Assembly (NCBI GenBank): GCA_913052425.1
Contig: CAJXEG010000090.1
Span: 1 to 5,651, forward strand
Length of the DNA stretch: 5,651 nt
Direction of reading: 5' to 3'
Source: an uncultured Flavobacteriaceae bacterium
Lineage (GTDB): Bacteria > Bacteroidota > Bacteroidia > Flavobacteriales > Flavobacteriaceae
Shown here: positions 1 through 3,974 of the stretch, one piece after another
How the letters are laid out: every line of letters begins with the position of its first letter
How positions within the stretch are numbered: position 1 is the stretch's first letter
Made by a program: the position numbers and the translations under genes
Notes under the pieces: generated by a model
What the model was told of the DNA's origin: nothing
Database searches by the model: none
Seen by the model: the letters and a program-made list of their open reading frames with translations, nothing else

Positions 1-721
1 TGACATAAGTCTCTGCTTTATCAAATAAGTGCGGAGTAACCCTTTCATGGTCAAAGTCATTGGCTGTGGGTCCTTTCCTCCACCAGTGGTAATCGCCTTT
101 TCTTTCGGTAATATTCTCAACTTGGGCGGTAATCTTTTCATTTTCTACATATACATAAGGCGGCATGTCCAGTGAGCCACAGTGTCCATAGGCATAATCA
201 AAACCCAAGCCATTGGGGCTGTTGGTGATCTTTTTTGAAAAATCAATTTTCTCAAAAATCTCTCTATCCTTGATGGGTGAATCTTGAAAAGCGCTGTCTT
301 TTAGGGCCCAATCCCAGCCCAAATGCCATTTGCCAATAAAGGCCGTATGGTAACCATTGGATTTTAAAAAAGAGGCGACCGTTGTTCTGTCTTGTGGGAT
401 CAAAGCACGGGAAGTACCACTCAATACACTTTTTTTGAGCGGGCTGCGCCAGTTGTACCTTCCTGTCAATATCCCATATCGGGTTGGGGTACAAACCGAA
501 GAGGAGGTATGCGCATCCGTAAAAATCATACCCTGTCGGGCCATTTGATCCAGATGGGGCGTTTTGATTTTTCCAGCTTGATTAAAGGCTCCCAAATCTC
601 CGTATCCCAAATCGTCTGCCAAAATATAAATGATATTAGGAGCCGCCGAGACTTCCTCCTGACGACAAGACAAAAACATAAAAATCGATAGAAATAACAT
701 GGAGTGAATCGTCTTTTTCAT
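1..721 (-). CDS. S1-family sulfatase (arylsulfatase-like lipoprotein), N-terminal part, cut by window edge
   Basis: Hydrolyses sulfate esters, probably on a glycan, in the periplasm or at the cell surface. The reading frame runs from ATG at 721-719 to the left edge without a stop, giving 240 residues, about half of a usual ~500-residue S1 sulfatase. Residues 1-18 form a signal peptide (MKKTIHSMLFLSIFMFLS) and Cys19 is a plausible lipidation site; the following RQEE is acidic, like the surface-export signals of Bacteroidota lipoproteins. Then come the metal-binding ADDLGYGD (Asp36, Asp37), the CTPTR sulfatase signature with Cys77 as the residue matured to formylglycine and Arg81, the LTGRYNWR extension, and GKWHLG with Lys131 and His133. 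All catalytic residues expected in this half are present. The C-terminal metal ligands lie outside the window. It is divergent from the pterin dehydratase gene. The substrate cannot be told from sequence alone. Confidence 0.96.
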   Translation of the reverse strand, partial: MKKTIHSMLFLSIFMFLSCRQEEVSAAPNIIYILADDLGYGDLGAFNQAGKIKTPHLDQMARQGMIFTDAHTSSSVCTPTRYGILTGRYNWRSPLKKSVLSGTSRALIPQDRTTVASFLKSNGYHTAFIGKWHLGWDWALKDSAFQDSPIKDREIFEKIDFSKKITNSPNGLGFDYAYGHCGSLDMPPYVYVENEKITAQVENITERKGDYHWWRKGPTANDFDHERVTPHLFDKAETYV

Positions 722-761
722 CCTACTTTAATTAAATTTATTTTTGATAAAATTCTTAGCA
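722..761. promoter_or_regulatory. Divergent promoter region between the left sulfatase and the pterin dehydratase
   Basis: This 40-bp AT-rich gap must hold the start signals of both genes unless they are read from elsewhere. On the plus strand TATTTTTG (739-746) matches the Bacteroidota -7 consensus TAnnTTTG exactly, but the upstream -33 site is poor (only TTTT near 715-718). On the minus strand the palindrome TAAATTTA (733-740) fits the -7 consensus except for its last base, and has a TTG at 762-760 exactly 19 bp upstream, inside the opposing start codon. The two predicted -7 boxes overlap, so the promoters might compete. Predicted leaders would be very short (about 5-10 nt). This is a pattern match only. 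Confidence 0.33.
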
Positions 762-1007
762 ATGCAAAACAAATGGATACAAAACTCTGGTAAATTAGTT
801 AAAACCTTTCAATTTAAAGATTTTAAAGAAGCACTAAAATTCATCAATAGTGTTGGACAAAAAGCGGAGTCGATGAATCATCATCCCAAAATGATCAATA
901 TTTACAATTCCGTTACACTCGAATTGTGGACTCACGATCAAAACGCCATTACAGACTTGGATTTTCAATTCGCAGATGAGATAGATCGTCAAATTGGAGA
1001 AAGCTAA
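762..1007 (+). CDS. phhB: 4a-hydroxytetrahydrobiopterin dehydratase (pterin-4a-carbinolamine dehydratase)
   Basis: Dehydrates 4a-hydroxytetrahydrobiopterin, the product left by aromatic amino acid hydroxylases such as phenylalanine hydroxylase, so that the pterin cofactor can be recycled; cytosolic. From ATG at 762 the protein is 81 residues, a little shorter than the usual 95-115. It carries the family signature: E-x3-H-H-P (AESMNHHPKM) followed by the INIYNSVTLELWTHD strand, which supplies the third catalytic histidine in the THD motif, and a C-terminal helix ending FADEIDRQIGES. The N-terminal W-x(n)-L-x-K-x-F-x-F-x-F-K-D-F strand pattern also fits. An upstream in-frame TTG at 744 would add six residues, but it lies inside a good -7 promoter match, so ATG 762 is preferred. 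No phenylalanine hydroxylase gene is visible, and the gene stands alone between sulfatases. The symbol is given by family, not by proven pathway. Confidence 0.93.
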   Translation: MQNKWIQNSGKLVKTFQFKDFKEALKFINSVGQKAESMNHHPKMINIYNSVTLELWTHDQNAITDLDFQFADEIDRQIGES

Positions 1008-1052
1008 AAATGATCGTTTTTACTCTTTTTTCGTGACTTTTTGATCATTTTT
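1006..1052. repeat. 10-bp perfect inverted repeat overlapping the phhB stop codon, possible weak terminator
   Basis: AAAAATGATC at 1006-1015 is the exact reverse complement of GATCATTTTT at 1043-1052, separated by 27 bp. The left arm starts inside the TAA stop of the dehydratase gene. In RNA this would give a ten-pair, very AU-rich stem (only two G-C pairs) followed by CGUC and a U6 run at 1057-1062, so it resembles a weak intrinsic terminator. Because the region is made of T- and A-runs, part of the match is expected by composition; the TGATC core is the non-trivial part. Confidence 0.4.
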
Positions 1053-1061
1053 CGTCTTTTT

Positions 1062-1083
1062 TGAGCAAAAAAACTCATTTTTT
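1062..1083 (+). terminator. Small hairpin followed by a T6 run, weak terminator candidate
   Basis: TGAG at 1062-1065 can pair with CTCA at 1074-1077 around a CAAAAAAA loop, and T6 follows at 1078-1083. The stem has only four pairs, so alone it is weak. The neighbouring A- and T-runs allow alternative pairings (1057-1062 with 1067-1072, and 1068-1073 with 1078-1083). It lies 55 bp past the dehydratase stop, a sensible place to end that transcript. Confidence 0.25.
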
Positions 1084-1132
1084 GGCAAAAACTGTCTTTT
1101 TTTGTTTGCATCATAACACTGGATTTTTAGCA

Positions 1133-1163
1133 TTTATTATCCTGAGTAAAAAAATTATATTTA
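1133..1163 (+). promoter_or_regulatory. Probable promoter of the NIPSNAP-sulfatase-CDGSH gene cluster
   Basis: TATATTTA at 1156-1163 matches the Bacteroidota -7 consensus TAnnTTTG at all defined positions but the last. TTTA at 1133-1136, 19 bp upstream, matches the -33 TTTG at three of four bases. Transcription would start near 1168-1170, leaving a leader of about 13-15 nt before ATG 1183. There is no Shine-Dalgarno sequence; the bases before the start are A/T-rich, as is usual in this phylum. The phased A/T array ends 30 bp upstream of the -33 site. Confidence 0.42.
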
Positions 1164-1182
1164 CAGATACTAAACATTAATC

Positions 1183-1920
1183 ATGAAAAAAACATTCCTT
1201 TTAATCGCTCTCATAAGTTGCATTAGCCTTTTTGGACAAAATGAAGTCTATGAAATCAGAACTTATGAACTTTTTCAATACTCTAATTTTAAAAATTTCA
1301 ACACCTATTTTGAAGATCATTTCATTCCTGCTCTCAATCAACAAGGGATCAATAACATAGGGGTATTCCAAGAGGTTTCGGAAGACCTACCCAGAAAAAT
1401 TTATGTTTTCATCCCTTTTGCAGACATGAAGTCTTATCAGAAAGCACGCGCCTTCATGGCCAGTGATGCGAAAATCCAAAAAGCTTCTGCCGAACTCAAC
1501 CCTGTTAATAAGCCCATTTTCAACCGATATGAGACTTCTCTTTACATGGCTTTTGATGGAATGCCCAAAATGGTCAAACCCGATAATAAGAATCGATTCT
1601 TTGAATTGCGCACCTATGAAAGTCATTCGGAAGATGCCTACAGAAGAAAAGTCAATATGTTCAACGAGGGAGAACTGGCCTTGTTTGACCAACTGGATTT
1701 TGGGCCTGTATTTTTTGGAGATAAAATCGCGGGCGAGCGAATGCCTTGTTTGACCTATATGCTTGCTTTTGAAAGTTTGGAAGAGCGAAACGAAAACTGG
1801 GGACAGTTTTTCGATCATCCTACTTGGACAAAGTTAAAAAGTGACCCGGCATACAAAGACAGTTGTTGCTCTTCCATCACACGAGCTTTCTTAATCGCTC
1901 TGCCATACTCTCAACTTTAA
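1183..1920 (+). CDS. Secreted protein with two NIPSNAP domains
   Basis: A 245-residue protein with an N-terminal export signal (residues 1-19, hydrophobic LLIALISCISLF, probable cleavage near FGQ). Cys13 sits within the hydrophobic stretch, so lipoprotein processing is possible but less likely. Two ferredoxin-like NIPSNAP domains follow: the first at about 22-118 opens with VYEIRTYEL, the second at about 138-243 opens with FFELRTYES. Each has the later aromatic-rich strand (KIYVFIPFADMKSY; LTYMLAFESLEER), and the second has the F-x-x-HPTWTKLKSDP stretch typical of the family's C-terminal end. A Cys-Cys pair sits at 228-229. The biochemical role of bacterial NIPSNAP proteins is not established; the fold resembles dimeric alpha-beta barrel proteins. 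The gene is the first of a tight cluster; its stop is 3 bp from the sulfatase start, so co-expression and probably translational coupling are expected. Confidence 0.88.
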   Translation: MKKTFLLIALISCISLFGQNEVYEIRTYELFQYSNFKNFNTYFEDHFIPALNQQGINNIGVFQEVSEDLPRKIYVFIPFADMKSYQKARAFMASDAKIQKASAELNPVNKPIFNRYETSLYMAFDGMPKMVKPDNKNRFFELRTYESHSEDAYRRKVNMFNEGELALFDQLDFGPVFFGDKIAGERMPCLTYMLAFESLEERNENWGQFFDHPTWTKLKSDPAYKDSCCSSITRAFLIALPYSQL

Positions 1921-1923
1921 TCC

Positions 1924-3774
1924 ATGCGTGTTTCGCTTTTATTGGGACTCTTGCTGATCCATTCAGCATGCAATACAAAAGAACAATCTTATCCTAATAT
2001 CGTTTGGTTGACCACCGAAGACAATTCTCCCCACCACATGAAATTGTACAATGGTGATGGTGCAGCCATGCCCGCCATTGAAAAATTAGCAAAAGAGGGG
2101 ATTGTTTTTGACAATGCTTTTTCCAATGCACCGGTTTGTTCTGTTGCTCGAAGTACCCTTATTACGGGTTGCTATGCCCCCAGAATATTTACTCAGTTTC
2201 ACAGAAGAGCCCAGTATGTCCCACTTCCACAGGGGCTGATGCCATTCCCGTTTTACCTCAAACAGGCGGGGTACTATACCACCAACAACCACAAACAGGA
2301 CTATAATTTTATACTGCCCGATGGCGTATGGGATGAATCTTCCAAAAAAGCAAGCTACAAAAACAGAAAGCCCGGCCAACCCTTTTTTCATGTGCAAAAC
2401 CATACGGTGACCCATGAGGGGAGTTTGCATTTTGATCAAAAGCGGATAGACAATACCTCGGATGAAGACTTGGAGCAAATCCAAGTTTTCCCCTATCATC
2501 CCGATACCAAAACCTTTCGTTATTCCTACCACCATTTTCAAAACAGGCATGTTTTGGCAGACCGGCAGATGGGAGAATTCATTGCCGATTTGGAGCAAGA
2601 GGGGCTTATGGAGGACACCATTATTTTCTATTTTGGTGATCATGGAGGGGTATTGCCCAGAAGCAAAGGATATGCCTACGAAAGTGGATTGCAGGTTCCT
2701 TTGGTGGTTTATGTTCCGGAAAAATGGAAACACCTCTTTCACCACAGCAAAGGATCAAGGGCAAAGACCTTCGTAGAGTTTGTCGACTTGGCCCCCACAG
2801 TACTTTCTTTGGCAGGGGTTTCTCCTCCCGAGGGCATTGATGGAACAGCTGTTTCAGGAGCATTTTCACAAGCCTCAGCAATTGAAAAAAAGAATACAAG
2901 CTTTGGCTATGCTGACCGCTTTGATGAAAAATACGATTTGGTCAGAACCCTTAGGGTCGGAAAATACAAGTACATCAGAAATTACCAACCCTTTAACATC
3001 GACGCCTTGTATAATTTTTACCGCTACAAAATGCTGGCATTTAAGCAGTGGGATACCCTTTACAATGCGGGAAAACTCAACCAAGAACAGCGTCAATTTT
3101 TTGAGTCCAAAGGCCCTGAAGGCCTCTACGATATAGATCAAGACCCCCATGAGGTCAATGACCTTTCCGCAAGTCCGGCACATCAAGAAATTTTGATGCA
3201 GATGAGAGAGCAGTTGCGTGAAAAACTCGCTGCACTGCCCGATCTCAGCTTTTATCCCGAACCCTATTTGTTGGAGCATGCTTCGGGAAATCCCGTAGCT
3301 TTTGGACAAAACCATCAACAAGAAATCAAGGAATTGATGGCCGTAGCGGATCTCAACCTGTCCAGCTTTGAAGCTGTGCAAGGAAAAATAAAACAAGCCC
3401 TGACCGACGACAACCCTTGGAAAAGATATTGGGGCTTGGTGGTATGCACCTCTTTTGGAAAGAAGGCTAAAACATTGGTTCCTCAGATCAAAAACTTGGT
3501 AAATCAAGATCAGGAGAACTTGGTCCGGGCTCGCGCCATGGAATACTTGATGTTGAATCAAGAATCTTTTGACACCAAAATCATTGAAGAGTTGCTAAAA
3601 AAGGCACAGTCACAAACAGAAGCCAATTTAATCCTCAACAGTTTAGGCTTGATTAAAAATTTAAAACCCCAATTGAAATTCAATTTATCCAAAGAAATTT
3701 TTCCACCCGAATGGTATGACAAACCCAACGATTTGGTCAACAGAAGGATGGATTATTTAATCGGTAATCGTTAA
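1924..3774 (+). CDS. S1-family sulfatase, heparan N-sulfatase-like lipoprotein with HEAT-like C-terminal tail
   Basis: Sulfate ester or sulfamate hydrolase, 616 residues, exported to the periplasm or cell surface. Residues 1-15 are a signal peptide and Cys16 (HSAC) a probable lipid anchor. The catalytic domain spans about 23-440: VWLTTEDNSP with Glu32-Asp33 where most relatives have Asp-Asp, the active-site motif CSVAR with Cys72 (formylglycine precursor) and Arg76, YYTTNNHKQDYN (117-128), THEG (163-166), the C-terminal metal pair FGDHG (Asp239, His240), LPRSKGYAYESGLQVPLVV, and LYDIDQDPHEVNDL (401-414). This arrangement resembles the heparan N-sulfatase-like branch more than the CTPTR-type sulfatase at the left edge. 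Residues about 480-590 are helical repeats of HEAT type (DDNPWKRYWGLVV, then LVRARAMEYLML), common as a tail in this branch. A formylglycine-generating enzyme must act on Cys72 and is not encoded here. The true substrate is unknown. Confidence 0.95.
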   Translation: MRVSLLLGLLLIHSACNTKEQSYPNIVWLTTEDNSPHHMKLYNGDGAAMPAIEKLAKEGIVFDNAFSNAPVCSVARSTLITGCYAPRIFTQFHRRAQYVPLPQGLMPFPFYLKQAGYYTTNNHKQDYNFILPDGVWDESSKKASYKNRKPGQPFFHVQNHTVTHEGSLHFDQKRIDNTSDEDLEQIQVFPYHPDTKTFRYSYHHFQNRHVLADRQMGEFIADLEQEGLMEDTIIFYFGDHGGVLPRSKGYAYESGLQVPLVVYVPEKWKHLFHHSKGSRAKTFVEFVDLAPTVLSLAGVSPPEGIDGTAVSGAFSQASAIEKKNTSFGYADRFDEKYDLVRTLRVGKYKYIRNYQPFNIDALYNFYRYKMLAFKQWDTLYNAGKLNQEQRQFFESKGPEGLYDIDQDPHEVNDLSASPAHQEILMQMREQLREKLAALPDLSFYPEPYLLEHASGNPVAFGQNHQQEIKELMAVADLNLSSFEAVQGKIKQALTDDNPWKRYWGLVVCTSFGKKAKTLVPQIKNLVNQDQENLVRARAMEYLMLNQESFDTKIIEELLKKAQSQTEANLILNSLGLIKNLKPQLKFNLSKEIFPPEWYDKPNDLVNRRMDYLIGNR

Positions 3775-3782
3775 AACAAATA

Positions 3783-3974
3783 ATGGTGTCAGACTTAAAC
3801 AAAGAGCGAACCCCAAGAATTTATAGAAAAGCCAAAGGGCAGATTGTAGTTGAAGGCAAGGTGAACCTCACCGATATGGAGGGAAATCCAATAAAACACG
3901 GAAACAGGTTTACCCTATGTGGGTGCACCAAATCCAAAGACATGCCTTTTTGTGACGGCTCACACAAAATTTAA
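3783..3974 (+). CDS. Small CDGSH-type [2Fe-2S] iron-sulfur protein
   Basis: A 63-residue protein of the mitoNEET-like CDGSH family. The cluster-binding motif C-x-C-x2-S-x3-P-x-C-D-G-S-H is complete: Cys46, Cys48, Cys57 and His61 are the expected 3Cys-1His ligands of a [2Fe-2S] cluster, with Ser51 and Pro55 in place. The position between the first two cysteines is Gly rather than the Arg often seen. The part before it (IVVEGKVNLTDMEGNP) is the usual short beta lead-in. No signal peptide or membrane segment, so probably cytosolic; such proteins are thought to serve in redox or iron-sulfur handling, but no precise role is proven for bacterial forms. The ATG lies 8 bp after the sulfatase stop, so it is probably the last gene of that transcript. 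Its stop overlaps the stop of the opposing barrel gene. Confidence 0.94.
   Translation: MVSDLNKERTPRIYRKAKGQIVVEGKVNLTDMEGNPIKHGNRFTLCGCTKSKDMPFCDGSHKI
3971..3974. other. Overlapping convergent stop codons (TTAA)
   Basis: The tetranucleotide TTAA holds the TAA stop of the CDGSH gene on the plus strand (3972-3974) and the TAA stop of the barrel gene on the minus strand (3973-3971). There is no space for a terminator between the genes, so either transcript must end within the other gene's coding sequence. No strong GC-rich hairpin is evident close to either stop. Confidence 0.95.

Larger units (their letters stand above)
1006..1103. other. Array of ten A/T-tracts in helical phase, predicted curved DNA
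   Basis: Ten runs of five to seven A or T occur at 1006-1010, 1017-1021, 1026-1031, 1038-1042, 1048-1052, 1057-1062, 1067-1073, 1078-1083, 1087-1091 and 1097-1103. Their centres are about 8.5 to 11.5 bp apart, on average about 10.2, close to one turn of B-DNA. Seven are T-runs and three are A-runs on the plus strand. Runs spaced this way are known to add up to strong intrinsic curvature. The array lies between the dehydratase stop and the probable promoter of the NIPSNAP gene cluster, so it may act as an upstream curved element, a nucleoid-protein binding site, a multi-U-tract termination zone, or have no function. The spacing is read directly; the role is inference. Confidence 0.6.

Noticed and set aside
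264..691. Short frames on either strand over the left sulfatase
   Set aside because: The real coding frame is the minus-strand one from 721 to the left edge, with signal peptide and CTPTR motif; the others are shadows.
744..761. Upstream TTG start for the pterin dehydratase
   Set aside because: Adds only six residues outside the fold, lies within a -7 promoter match, and an ATG follows at 762.
1006..1103. CRISPR array or perfect tandem repeat
   Set aside because: Units are about 10 bp with differing short spacers of 3-6 bp; there are no conserved 23-47 bp repeats. Better described as phased A/T-tracts.
1387..1818. 143-codon minus-strand frame opposite the NIPSNAP gene
   Set aside because: Antisense to a gene with two recognisable domains; no own features.
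2086..2745. 219-codon open frame on the minus strand within the second sulfatase
   Set aside because: Lies wholly opposite a sulfatase with clear catalytic motifs; its translation shows no recognisable domain and has no separate start context. An antisense shadow.
2875..3561. 228-codon open frame on the minus strand within the second sulfatase
   Set aside because: Also fully antisense to the well-supported sulfatase, with no recognisable domain.
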